A DNA stretch of 7,100 bases, from NCBI GenBank assembly GCA_902478825.1, contig CABSMK010000090.1, positions 1-7,100 of the forward strand, read 5' to 3'. A model generated the notes under the pieces. That model saw only the letters and a program-made list of their open reading frames with translations. It ran no database searches and was not told the origin of the DNA. This document shows, one piece after another, positions 1-6,630 of this stretch (its first letter is position 1; every line of letters begins with the position of its first letter). Made by a program: the position numbers and the translations under genes. This DNA comes from an uncultured Collinsella sp. (GTDB taxonomy: Bacteria > Actinomycetota > Coriobacteriia > Coriobacteriales > Coriobacteriaceae).

Positions 1-1
1 G

Positions 2-1075
2 CAGGTTATCAAGGATGATTCCAAAATCATCTCGATTACGGATGAGTACGAGGCAGTCGACATCGATCTTGAGCCGGCGGCGTCATGGACGCTGCCTCTG
101 GGTACGCTGCTGTACTACTGCGACGGCGATTACGCCGCGGCGATGATGGCGCCCGCATCGGCACTGCACGCCAACACACTCGGTGTACTCAACCTGGGCG
201 ATGGCTCGCTTACCACATTAATCGAGGATCCTATCGAGGGCACGGGATATGCATTCTACGATGTCCGTGCCGGCGACAGCGTATTCGCGTGGGTTGAGAT
301 GAACTTTGCCAATTCATCGTGGAAGCTCTACGGTCAAAATCTGTCGGGCGCTTCGCTCTCTGGCGACGTGGTTGAGCTCGATCGAGGTGGCAAGGACTAT
401 GATCCGCCGCTGTTTACGGCGTTCGGGTCATCAGTCATCTGGTATAAAATGCCCTCGGCAGGTGGCAATAAAACGAGTAGCGATTCGTTTTGCTATCGTC
501 GCTCGCTTGATGAATCCAAGGCCGAGACAATTTGGAAATCGACGGGTCGCTTTGCATCGGCCCCGCGCGCGAGCGACGGCATTTTGACCATCTCGCCGCG
601 TGTCCGCAACGACGAGGGCGTCTACTACGGCATAACGGCAATCGATCTGACCGACGGCAACAACACCAAGCGTGCCCAGCTAGTCCTTCCCTCGTCAGTC
701 TCGCCTTTCGAGGCCGTATATATGGGCGATACCTTCGTGTTTTCTATCGAGGCGACCTATAGTGGCGTGGGCAGCCTGGGCAACATGGGCACGTATATCG
801 GTAATGAGGGAGGGCCGTATCTCTTCCTGTCCCGCGAGCCGCTTGCATGTGCGGCTGGCAAGAAGAATAAATACCTTGTTAAGGTACAGGCGTCGCATTT
901 CCTGATCGACACCTCTGCCAAGACCTATGGCTCGCTGCTGTCGCCCGACCGCGCTTTGGAGTATGGCGATTATCCAGCTACGGCGGGAAAGTCGGACTCA
1001 TTCCTTACGTACGCCACGGTGCGCAACAGCCAGGGTATACCAGAGACGGTCACTGCACGCCTATTCTCTCTTTAA
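2..1075 (+). CDS. C-terminal part of a beta-propeller-like, probably extracytoplasmic protein (5' end outside window)
   Basis: The reading frame is open from base 2 to the TAA at 1073-1075, so 357 residues are visible and the true start lies upstream; the internal ATG at 143 has no ribosome binding site and is not taken as the start. I recognise no catalytic motif. The sequence is rich in beta-formers and aromatics and shows a loose repeat of about 45-60 residues, in which a strand such as SVFAWVE, SSVIWYK or DTFVFSIE is followed by a strand and turn such as SSWKLYGQNL or DSFCYRRSL. That alternation resembles the blades of TolB-type or WD-like beta-propellers. The fold call is inference. No signal peptide or anchor can be judged because the N-terminus is missing. 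The gene precedes a two-component system in the same direction but is separated from it by about 150 bp with a hairpin, so a shared role in sensing is possible but not shown. It could equally be an unrelated secreted or lipid-anchored protein. Confidence 0.75.
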   Translation, partial: QVIKDDSKIISITDEYEAVDIDLEPAASWTLPLGTLLYYCDGDYAAAMMAPASALHANTLGVLNLGDGSLTTLIEDPIEGTGYAFYDVRAGDSVFAWVEMNFANSSWKLYGQNLSGASLSGDVVELDRGGKDYDPPLFTAFGSSVIWYKMPSAGGNKTSSDSFCYRRSLDESKAETIWKSTGRFASAPRASDGILTISPRVRNDEGVYYGITAIDLTDGNNTKRAQLVLPSSVSPFEAVYMGDTFVFSIEATYSGVGSLGNMGTYIGNEGGPYLFLSREPLACAAGKKNKYLVKVQASHFLIDTSAKTYGSLLSPDRALEYGDYPATAGKSDSFLTYATVRNSQGIPETVTARLFSL

Positions 1076-1134
1076 GCTTAGAGGGGTTAAAAGGGCGCCA
1101 ACAGGGGAATAAACGCGTTGTAATTGTGAGTACC

Positions 1135-1173
1135 GCCCGCCGAGCTGCCGCGTCATAGCGGCATCCGGCGGGC
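1135..1173. other. Interrupted inverted repeat (long hairpin) between the propeller-like gene and the response regulator gene
   Basis: The arms GCCCGCCG (1135-1142) and CGGCGGGC (1166-1173) pair perfectly over 8 bp. After a small internal loop (AGC against TC) a second 6-bp stem forms between TGCCGC (1146-1151) and GCGGCA (1158-1163), closed by the loop GTCATA. The structure should be very stable. No T-tract follows (the next bases are TCAGGTGCG), so it is not a standard rho-independent terminator. It could be a factor-assisted terminator or 3' stabiliser for the upstream gene, or an operator. A TAAAAT resembling a -10 box lies at 1184-1189, but I see no matching -35 at the right distance. 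Confidence 0.6.
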
Positions 1174-1214
1174 TCAGGTGCGTTAAAATGGGCTTGTTCT
1201 TAGCTAATTGAGAC

Positions 1215-1221
1215 AGGGGGG
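1215..1221 (+). promoter_or_regulatory. Ribosome binding site deciding the response regulator start
   Basis: AGGGGGG ends 7 bases before the ATG at 1229. This favours that ATG over the in-frame TTG at 1208, which would lie upstream of this site and has no site of its own. Confidence 0.65.
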
Positions 1222-1228
1222 CCGTGTT

Positions 1229-1951
1229 ATGGCTTCAGATGCAAAAAAGATTCTGCTGGTCGAGGATGAGAAGGCAATCCGTGACGCCGTCGCTGCCTAT
1301 CTCGAGCGCGAAGGCTACTGGGTTGTGGGCGTCGGCGACGGTCAGTCCGCGATCGAGGAGTTCGAGAAGCATCAGTTCGACCTGGTCGTGCTCGACCTTA
1401 TGCTCCCCAAGATTCCCGGCGAGCGCGTTTGCCGCACCATTCGCGATACCTCGGATGTCCCCATCATCATGCTGACGGCTAAGGGCGAGATCGAGGACCG
1501 TATTATCGGTCTTGAGCTCGGCGCCGATGACTATCTGATTAAGCCGTTCTCGCCGCGCGAGCTCGTCGCCCGCGTTCGTGCTCTGTTCCGCCGTGCCCAT
1601 CAGGCCGACGAGCCCGCCGTCGAGGTGCTCGACTTCGGCGATCTGGTCATCGATATCTCGGGCCACAAGATCTTGGTCGAGGGCAAGGAAGTCGATCTGA
1701 CGGCTTCCGAGTTCAAGCTGCTCACCACGCTTGCCCGCCATCCCGGCCGTGTGTATAACCGCATGGAGCTGGTCGAGAAAGTGCTCGGGTATGACTTTGA
1801 GGGCTATGAGCGCACCATCGATAGCCACGTGAAGAATCTTCGCGCCAAGCTGGGCGATGATCCCAAGAAGCCCAAGTGGCTCTACACCGTCCATGGTGTC
1901 GGCTATCGCTTCGAGGCTCCGGCCAAGACCGATAAGTCGGACGAGAAATAG
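1229..1951 (+). CDS. OmpR/PhoB-family two-component response regulator
   Basis: The 240-residue product has the usual length and two-domain layout of OmpR/PhoB regulators. Residues 6-125 form the receiver: acidic pair E12-D13, phospho-acceptor D56 in VVLDLMLP, switch threonine T83 in MLTAKG and conserved K105 in LIKPF. Residues about 140-233 form the winged-helix DNA-binding domain, with the DLTASEFKLL entry, the recognition-helix region ERTIDSHVKNLRAKLG and the terminal hairpin LYTVHGVGYRFE. By family knowledge, phosphorylation of the aspartate by the partner kinase promotes dimer binding to tandem promoter repeats. The kinase gene begins 11 bp after the stop, so the two are almost certainly cotranscribed and partners. 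The ATG start follows a good Shine-Dalgarno site. The receiver and effector motifs are intact. The regulon cannot be deduced from sequence alone, and I do not assign a gene symbol because mtrA, regX3, baeR and phoP relatives look alike at this level. Confidence 0.95.
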   Translation: MASDAKKILLVEDEKAIRDAVAAYLEREGYWVVGVGDGQSAIEEFEKHQFDLVVLDLMLPKIPGERVCRTIRDTSDVPIIMLTAKGEIEDRIIGLELGADDYLIKPFSPRELVARVRALFRRAHQADEPAVEVLDFGDLVIDISGHKILVEGKEVDLTASEFKLLTTLARHPGRVYNRMELVEKVLGYDFEGYERTIDSHVKNLRAKLGDDPKKPKWLYTVHGVGYRFEAPAKTDKSDEK

Positions 1952-1962
1952 GGAAATCACAT

Positions 1963-3528
1963 ATGACACCTGCGCGCTTTGAAATCGGACAAAAGCACAA
2001 GCAGGAGAGCGAGGCGGGTTCCAAGGCTAGTTGGAACACGCCTCGTTCCGATTCACGGCCAACGATGAGCTATCCCTCGCGCATGGCACTTGCTTTTGCT
2101 CTGACATCGCTCATGACGGTATTGGTGCTGGTGGGCGTTGTCTCTGTTGTGTGGGGCACGGTCTTTTCGGATTACACACGCTCCAATATCGTCGAAATCG
2201 CAAATTCCGCTGCCGAGAAGTTGGCAACCTCATATGAGGAAAACGGCTCTTGGACCGCGGGAGAACTGCGCACGGTCGCAACGTCGAGTTTGGTTTCCGA
2301 CGATCTGGGTATGCAGGTCGTCAATAAAAAGGGCGTGATCGTTTATGACGATTCCTGGCCCTCGGCAAGCGCCACCGCCGATGTACGCGAAAACCAGGCT
2401 ACGACCGACGACACGAGCGGCAAGAGGGCATCGCATAGCCCGGTCTCGTCTGCTCCAACCGACTCCGATAGCGTTGCTAACGTCGAGATTGTAACGTCTT
2501 CCGGCGAGCATGTCGGACAGGTAAAGCTGTGGGCCATCGGCTCCGACGCTCTGCTCACCAAGGCGGACTCTGCGTTTAGGGAGAAGACCTTTAACGCCAT
2601 GGCCCTCGCCGCGGTTGTTGCAATCTGCATTTCGGTCGTTATCGGATCGCTCGTGTCGCGCATGCTCACCAAGCCGATTCATCGCATCACCAGTACCGCA
2701 AAGCAAATCCGTGACGGCGACCTGTCGGCTCGCACGGGACTGCGCGGTGATGACGAGATCGATCAGCTGGGTGAGACCTTCGATGAGATGGCCACTTCGC
2801 TCGAGAAGGATATGAAACACGAGAAGCGCCTGACCTCAGACGTTGCACACGAGCTTCGCACGCCGCTTATGGCCATGCTCGCAACGGTCGAGGCCATGCA
2901 GGATGGCGTGTATCCCACCGACGATGAGCATTTGGAGACCGTTGCTTCCGAGACGCGTCGCCTGGCTCGTCTGGTGCAGCAGATGCTCGACCTGTCGCGC
3001 ATGGAAAACAGCACGGCTCCGCTCAACCTTGAGCCGGTGGACATGGTTCCTTTCGTGCGTTCCATCGTTAATGCCCAGGAGCGCCTGTTTGTCGACCGCG
3101 ATCTGCGCCTGCGTTTTGCGGACGAGACCCAGGGTCACGACGATGTCGTCGAGGCCGATCCCGACATGATCACGCAATGTGTTATCAACCTCATGAGCAA
3201 CGCCATGCGCTACACCCCCGAGGGCGGTTGGGTCGTGGTGTCGGTGCTCAGTGACCGCAAGCACGTCAGCATTGCCGTTTCTGATACCGGCATCGGTATT
3301 GCCAAGGACGATTTGTCGCGCATCTTCGGGCGGTTTTGGCGCGCCGATGCCAGCCGCGCCCGCGAAGCTGGCGGCCTGGGCGTTGGCCTCGCCGTGACCA
3401 AGCAGATCGTCGAGCGTCACCATGGCTACATATCCGTGGAGTCGGAGCTTGGAAAGGGTACGACTTTTACAATTCATCTGCCCCGCGAGCACACGGCAGA
3501 CGCGGCATCTACTACAATGGAGCACTAG
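1963..3528 (+). CDS. Membrane-bound sensor histidine kinase, partner of the preceding response regulator
   Basis: The 521-residue product starts with a hydrophilic cytoplasmic tail of about 40 residues. It continues with a first membrane helix (about 41-68), an external domain (about 69-209), a second helix (about 210-232), a HAMP linker (about 231-284), a HisKA domain with phospho-acceptor H296 in VAHELRTPL, and a HATPase domain. The ATP-site motifs are all present: N box around N409 and N413 (NLMSNAMRYT), G1 box DTGIGI (441-446), F box IFGRFWR and G2 box GGLGVGLAV (470-478). The external part looks like a small Cache/PAS-like fold (MQVVNKKGVIVYDD, then VEIVTSSGEHVGQVKLW) split by a Ser/Asp/Thr-rich stretch at about 132-172, which is probably a disordered loop. 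The start is the ATG 8 bases after AGGGA, which overlaps the regulator stop codon; a later ATG at 2065 lacks a site. The signal sensed is unknown. Layout is BaeS/ResE-like, but no symbol is justified. Confidence 0.94.
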   Translation: MTPARFEIGQKHKQESEAGSKASWNTPRSDSRPTMSYPSRMALAFALTSLMTVLVLVGVVSVVWGTVFSDYTRSNIVEIANSAAEKLATSYEENGSWTAGELRTVATSSLVSDDLGMQVVNKKGVIVYDDSWPSASATADVRENQATTDDTSGKRASHSPVSSAPTDSDSVANVEIVTSSGEHVGQVKLWAIGSDALLTKADSAFREKTFNAMALAAVVAICISVVIGSLVSRMLTKPIHRITSTAKQIRDGDLSARTGLRGDDEIDQLGETFDEMATSLEKDMKHEKRLTSDVAHELRTPLMAMLATVEAMQDGVYPTDDEHLETVASETRRLARLVQQMLDLSRMENSTAPLNLEPVDMVPFVRSIVNAQERLFVDRDLRLRFADETQGHDDVVEADPDMITQCVINLMSNAMRYTPEGGWVVVSVLSDRKHVSIAVSDTGIGIAKDDLSRIFGRFWRADASRAREAGGLGVGLAVTKQIVERHHGYISVESELGKGTTFTIHLPREHTADAASTTMEH

Positions 3529-3586
3529 CTTTTCGCTATTCGGTGAAGGAGGGGCCGCGTCCCTGCCGCTCCGAGTTTGCGAAAAC

Positions 3587-3612
3587 ATGCGGGAAAGAAC
3601 CCGCATTTCTGT
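3587..3612 (+). terminator. Hairpin with short T-rich tail between the kinase gene and purC
   Basis: ATGCGGG (3587-3593) and CCCGCAT (3600-3606) form a 7-bp stem around the loop AAAGAA, followed by TTCTGT. It may be a weak rho-independent terminator that ends the two-component operon before purC. The T-tract is interrupted, so termination may be partial. I found no convincing promoter for purC in the 109 bp gap, so read-through from upstream or a poorly conserved promoter must supply it. Confidence 0.5.
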
Positions 3613-3623
3613 CGTATTTAGGT

Positions 3624-3629
3624 AAGGAG
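3624..3629 (+). promoter_or_regulatory. Ribosome binding site deciding the purC start
   Basis: AAGGAG ends 8 bases before the GTG at 3638. An in-frame GTG at 3629 overlaps this site and so cannot use it, which makes 3638 the better start; an ATG at 3647 is a weaker alternative. Confidence 0.7.
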
Positions 3630-3637
3630 TGACTCAC

Positions 3638-4525
3638 GTGACAACGATGGAGCGTCGTCCGGATTCCCGTGGCAAGGTTCGTGATATTTACGATGCCGGT
3701 GAAAACCTGCTGATGGTCGCCACCGACCGCATTTCTGCGTTCGACTTCATTCTTCCCGACGAGATTCCGTTTAAGGGAGAGGTACTCAATCGCATCTCGG
3801 CATTCTGGTTCGATAAGTTTGCCGACATCGTCCCCAACCATCTCGTTTCCATCGACCCGGCGGATTTCCCCGAGGAGTTTGCTGAGTATCGTGACTACCT
3901 CGCTGGCCGCGCCATGCTGGTTAAGAAGGCCCAGACGATTCCTATCGAGTGCATCGTCCGCGGCTATCTGACCGGTTCGGGCAAGAAGACCTACGACGAG
4001 AACGGCACCGTCTGCGGCATCCAGCTGCCTGAGGGCCTGACCGAGGCTTCCAAGCTTCCTGAGCCGCTGTTCACGCCGTCCACGAAGGCCGAGATCGGTG
4101 ACCACGACGAGAACATCTCGTTCGAGCGTTGCTGCGAGATCGTGGGCGAGGACATCGCCACGCAGATTCGTGACCTTTCCCTCAAGATCTACAAGGCTGC
4201 CGCCGAGTACGCCGCGACCCGTGGCATCATCATTGCCGACACCAAGTTCGAGTTTGGTGTCATCGATGGCAAGGTCACGCTGATCGACGAGTGTCTCACG
4301 CCCGACTCCAGCCGTTTCTGGCCTGCTGCCAGCTACGAGGAGGGCAAGATCCAGCCTAGCTACGACAAGCAATTCGTCCGCAATTGGCTCAAGGCCAACT
4401 GGGATATGACGGGGGAGACCCCGCACCTGCCCGCCGAGGTCATCGATGGCACGTCCGAGCGCTATCGCGAGGCCTTCCAGATCATCACGGGCTCCCAGTT
4501 CACAAGCATGAAGGAGAACGCATAA
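3638..4525 (+). CDS. purC: Phosphoribosylaminoimidazole-succinocarboxamide synthase (SAICAR synthetase)
   Basis: This cytosolic enzyme condenses CAIR with aspartate, using ATP, to give SAICAR in de novo purine synthesis. The 295-residue length matches the longer bacterial/yeast-like form of the family. Signature segments are in order: GKVRDIYD near residue 12, ATDRISAFDF, the substrate-loop motif CIVRGYLTGSGKK, LFTPSTKAEIGDHDENI, IIADTKFEFG, and the ATP/metal region DECLTPDSSRFW followed by SYDKQFVRNWL. No key segment is missing and there is no frameshift. Start is GTG with AAGGAG 8 bases upstream. No other pur genes are seen here, so purC sits apart from any main purine operon, at least within this window. 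The next gene starts directly after its TAA, which makes the two a likely transcription unit. No purine riboswitch or recognisable PurR operator is apparent in the short leader. Confidence 0.97.
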   Translation: MTTMERRPDSRGKVRDIYDAGENLLMVATDRISAFDFILPDEIPFKGEVLNRISAFWFDKFADIVPNHLVSIDPADFPEEFAEYRDYLAGRAMLVKKAQTIPIECIVRGYLTGSGKKTYDENGTVCGIQLPEGLTEASKLPEPLFTPSTKAEIGDHDENISFERCCEIVGEDIATQIRDLSLKIYKAAAEYAATRGIIIADTKFEFGVIDGKVTLIDECLTPDSSRFWPAASYEEGKIQPSYDKQFVRNWLKANWDMTGETPHLPAEVIDGTSERYREAFQIITGSQFTSMKENA

Positions 4526-5101
4526 GTGAGTACCCGTAGCGCCACGAACAAGCGCACGCAATCCCACGAAGTTACCGGGGTTGCGCGCAAGTCTGCCGCA
4601 TCTGCTAAGCCCGCCCGCCAAGCAGCGAGCTCCGTTCGCGTCGTGCCGGCTTCGTCTAAGGCACGCCGCAAAGAGCTCGAGAAGGGCGAGAACCTCGAGG
4701 GCCTCTCTAAAGAGGAGAAGCGCGCCCGCAAGGCTAAGCAGCGCGCCAAGGAGGACCGCATCTATACGGTGTCGAATATCCTCCTCAAGCAGGACGAGGA
4801 CTACACCAAGCGCCGTCGCATCTGGTGGATTGTGCTTGCCATTGGCATGGTGCTCGTCGTGGCAATTTGGGCCTCGCTGTACTTCGCTCCCGCTGGCATG
4901 GTGTCCAGCCCTGTCCAGATGGTCGGCATTGTTTTGTCCTACGTCATCATTTTGGGCGACTTTATCTATGACTTCGCTCGTATTCGTCCCTTGCGCAACA
5001 TGTACCGCGCGCAGGCCGAGGGCATGTCCGAGAACAAGCTCAACGCTCTTATTGAGCGCGCGGCTGCCGAGGAGGACAAGAAGGACTCCAAGAAGAAGTA
5101 G
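4526..5101 (+). CDS. Small two-helix membrane protein of unknown function, coupled to purC
   Basis: The 191-residue product has three parts. Residues 1 to about 78 are very rich in Lys, Arg, Ala and Ser, with a charged stretch (SKEEKRARKAKQRAKEDR) likely to be helical. Two hydrophobic segments follow, at about 98-120 (after the basic run KRRRIWW) and 129-149, joined by a short turn. A charged C-terminal tail ends in KKDSKKK. By the positive-inside rule both tails should be cytoplasmic, forming a hairpin in the membrane. I recognise no enzymatic motif. The GTG start lies immediately after the purC TAA, with AAGGAG ending 9 bases upstream inside the purC end, so translation is probably coupled. 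The layout recalls the small actinobacterial membrane proteins with basic N-termini such as those of DUF3043, but I cannot confirm membership. A strong terminator follows. Function is unknown; the link to purC may only be operon sharing. Confidence 0.85.
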   Translation: MSTRSATNKRTQSHEVTGVARKSAASAKPARQAASSVRVVPASSKARRKELEKGENLEGLSKEEKRARKAKQRAKEDRIYTVSNILLKQDEDYTKRRRIWWIVLAIGMVLVVAIWASLYFAPAGMVSSPVQMVGIVLSYVIILGDFIYDFARIRPLRNMYRAQAEGMSENKLNALIERAAAEEDKKDSKKK

Positions 5102-5104
5102 CGT

Positions 5105-5134
5105 TTGCATACATACTTATCGCTAAGATATAAG
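5105..5134 (+). promoter_or_regulatory. Possible promoter for the aminopeptidase gene, overlapping a terminator
   Basis: TATAAG at 5129-5134 matches the -10 consensus in five of six bases. TTGCAT at 5105-5110, 18 bp upstream, is a weak -35. A start site about 7 bases downstream would fall at the inner edge of the terminator stem or in its loop, so the new transcript would lack most of the 5' arm and would not be terminated there. No other promoter candidate is visible ahead of the next gene. Confidence 0.35.
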
Positions 5135-5162
5135 GCGCGTCGTTTTTGCGGCGCGCCTTTTT
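5132..5162 (+). terminator. Rho-independent terminator of the purC unit
   Basis: AAGGCGCGTCG (5132-5142) pairs with CGGCGCGCCTT (5149-5159) through 11 positions with a single T-G wobble, around the loop TTTTTG, and runs into a T-tract at 5158-5162. It lies 30 bp after the stop of the membrane protein gene. It also has A residues ahead of the stem, so weak function on the other strand is possible. Confidence 0.9.
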
Positions 5163-5180
5163 ACTGTTCTATAGATAGAT

Positions 5181-5184
5181 GGAG
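5181..5184 (+). promoter_or_regulatory. Ribosome binding site deciding the aminopeptidase start
   Basis: GGAG ends 6 bases before the ATG at 5191. The upstream in-frame ATG at 5179 overlaps this motif and has only ATAGATAG before it, so 5191 is preferred although the choice changes the product by only four residues. Confidence 0.55.
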
Positions 5185-5190
5185 TGGCAC

Positions 5191-6471
5191 ATGATTCGAG
5201 CTGCCCTGACGGTCGAAGAGGCTCTGGAGGGCATGAAGGCCCTGGAGCCCAAGATTAAAAACTACGCGCGCCTGGTCGTCCGCAAGGGCGTAAACGTCAA
5301 GCCCGGCCAGGAGGTCGTCGTTCAGTCTCCGGTCGAGTGCGCGCCGTTTGCGCGCGTGGTGGTCGCGGAGGCCTATGCTGCCGGCGCCGGCCACGTGACG
5401 GTCATTTGGGCCGATGATGTCGTGACGAGGCTCACGTACGAGCATGTCGAGAAAAGCTATTTTGAGCAGACGCCCGAGTGGAAGCGCATGCAGCTGGATT
5501 CCTTGGCCCAGGATGGTGCCTGCTTTGTCTTTATCGAGGGTGCGGATCCTGCGGCCCTTAAGGGCATCGATCCCGCTAAGCCCGCTGCAGCTTCTAAGGC
5601 AAGGAACACGCAGTGCAAAGTTTTCCGCCGTGGACTGGATTACAACATCAATCCGTGGTGCATCGCCGGCGCTCCGGTCGTGGCTTGGGCGCACGAGGTG
5701 TTCCCAGGAGACGCCGATGAGGTTGCAATCTATAAGCTGTGGAATGCGATTCTGCACACCGCGCGCGCCGATGGCCAGGACCCAGAGAGCGACTGGGAAC
5801 TCCATGACGCCGCATTCGAAAAGAACCTGCGTTTCCTGAACGACAATCGTTTCGACTACCTGCATTACACCGCGGCAAATGGAACCGATCTGACGATTGG
5901 CATGACGAAAGGTCACGAGTGGGCCGGCGGCAAGGGCAAGACGCCCGATGGGCACCCCTTCTTCCCCAACATTCCCACCGAGGAAGTCTTCACCTCGCCC
6001 GATCGCATGCGTGCCGACGGTATCGTGTACTCGGCCATGCCGCTCATCCATCACGGCAATAAGGTCGAAGATTTTTGGATTAAGTTCGAGGGCGGCCGCG
6101 TGGTGGACTACGACGCCCGCGTGGGCAAGGCAACGCTCGCAAGTATCATCGATACTGACGAGGGCGCTGCTCACCTGGGAGAGGTCGCGCTCATTTCCAA
6201 GAACACGCCGATCCGCGAAAGTGGTGTTCTGTTCTACGATACGCTCTATGACGAGAACGCTAGCTGCCATCTCGCGCTAGGTGTCGGTTTCCCCGAATGC
6301 ATCGAGGGTGGGTATGACATGTCCAAGGAGGAGCTTCTGGAGCATGGCGTTAACGTCTCGAGCACGCACGTCGATTTTATGATCGGCACGGACGACATCG
6401 ATATTGTGGGCATTACGCCTGATGGACGTGAAGTTGTGATTTTCCAGAACGGCCAATGGAGTTGGGAATAG
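5191..6471 (+). CDS. M29-family metalloaminopeptidase (AmpS/PepS/AmpT type)
   Basis: The 426-residue product matches the whole length of M29 aminopeptidases, which are dimeric cytosolic enzymes with two divalent metals that remove N-terminal residues from peptides. The N-terminal domain shows the family opening (YARLVVRKGVNVKPGQEVVVQ, then PVECAPFARVVVAEAYAAGA). The C-terminal half holds the expected metal-ligand segments: IPTEEVFTSP (glutamates 264-265), HLGEVALI (E331), NASCHLALG (H360) and SSTHVDFMIG (H393 and D395), with the conserved FYDTLYDENAS stretch between. All are intact. In this family the ligands are two Glu, two His and an Asp; which of E264 or E265 binds metal I infer only by position. 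The N-terminal 20 residues are a little longer than usual. The gene stands alone between a terminator and a tRNA gene. It is likely to supply amino acids from peptides; specificity cannot be read from sequence. Confidence 0.95.
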   Translation: MIRAALTVEEALEGMKALEPKIKNYARLVVRKGVNVKPGQEVVVQSPVECAPFARVVVAEAYAAGAGHVTVIWADDVVTRLTYEHVEKSYFEQTPEWKRMQLDSLAQDGACFVFIEGADPAALKGIDPAKPAAASKARNTQCKVFRRGLDYNINPWCIAGAPVVAWAHEVFPGDADEVAIYKLWNAILHTARADGQDPESDWELHDAAFEKNLRFLNDNRFDYLHYTAANGTDLTIGMTKGHEWAGGKGKTPDGHPFFPNIPTEEVFTSPDRMRADGIVYSAMPLIHHGNKVEDFWIKFEGGRVVDYDARVGKATLASIIDTDEGAAHLGEVALISKNTPIRESGVLFYDTLYDENASCHLALGVGFPECIEGGYDMSKEELLEHGVNVSSTHVDFMIGTDDIDIVGITPDGREVVIFQNGQWSWE

Positions 6472-6490
6472 TCCCAGACCGTGGTACAAT
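6462..6490 (+). promoter_or_regulatory. Promoter of the tRNA-Lys gene
   Basis: TTGGGA at 6462-6467 and TACAAT at 6485-6490 are separated by 17 bp and place the start site near 6497, just before the mature tRNA. The -35 box overlaps the last codons of the aminopeptidase gene. The -10 box lies between GTGG (6481-6484) and CCAC (6492-6495), a small inverted repeat. The region after the -10 is GC-rich, a feature linked in enterobacteria to stringent control of stable RNA genes. Confidence 0.75.
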
Positions 6491-6499
6491 GCCACCCGC

Positions 6500-6572
6500 G
6501 GGCCGTTAGCTCAGCTGGCAGAGCAGGGGACTTTTAATCCCAAGGTCCAGGGTTCGAACCCCTGACGGCCCA
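6500..6572 (+). tRNA. tRNA-Lys, anticodon UUU
   Basis: A full cloverleaf can be drawn. The acceptor stem is GGGCCGT (6500-6506) with ACGGCCC (6565-6571). The D stem GCTC/GAGC is at 6509-6512 and 6521-6524. The anticodon arm has stems 6526-6530 and 6538-6542 and the loop CTTTTAA with anticodon TTT at 6533-6535, which reads lysine codons AAA and AAG. The T arm is CAGGG-TTCGAAC-CCCTG (6548-6564). The discriminator base is A6572; the following bases are CCC rather than CCA, so the 3' CCA is not encoded. The outer pair of the anticodon stem (G6526-A6542) is mismatched; the rest is regular. The last 17 bases are repeated 179 bp downstream. Confidence 0.97.
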
Positions 6573-6587
6573 CCCAAAGATTGTTGA

Positions 6588-6617
6588 GACGGTCAACTTC
6601 GGTTGGCCGTCTTTTTT
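6588..6617 (+). terminator. Rho-independent terminator of tRNA-Lys
   Basis: GACGGTCAAC (6588-6597) pairs with GTTGGCCGTC (6602-6611) over 10 bp with one T-G wobble, around a TTCG tetraloop, followed by six T residues (6612-6617). It lies 15 bp after the tRNA. Confidence 0.93.
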
Positions 6618-6630
6618 GTCGCCCTTTCAT

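Noticed and set aside
1208..1228. TTG start for the response regulator at 1208
   Set aside because: It lies upstream of the GGGGGG site and adds seven residues not typical of the family start.
1235..1969. - strand open frame of 244 codons opposite the response regulator
   Set aside because: Antisense shadow of a complete OmpR-type gene.
3587..3625. Leader peptide (ATG at 3587, 12 codons) before purC, suggesting attenuation
   Set aside because: The GGAGG-like motif lies more than 30 bases upstream of the ATG. The codons show no run of a regulatory amino acid, and the ATG sits inside a hairpin that is more simply a weak terminator.
3629..3637. Earlier GTG start for purC at 3629
   Set aside because: It overlaps the only ribosome binding site; the GTG at 3638 has correct spacing.
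3536..5110. Long - strand open frame of 524 codons opposite purC and the membrane protein gene
   Set aside because: It is antisense to two well-supported genes and results from the codon bias of the high-GC + strand. Its product is low-complexity, rich in L, V, G, R and D, with no recognisable domain.
5161..6270. Long - strand open frame of 369 codons opposite the aminopeptidase gene
   Set aside because: It mirrors an intact M29 aminopeptidase with all metal ligands. The antisense product has no family features.
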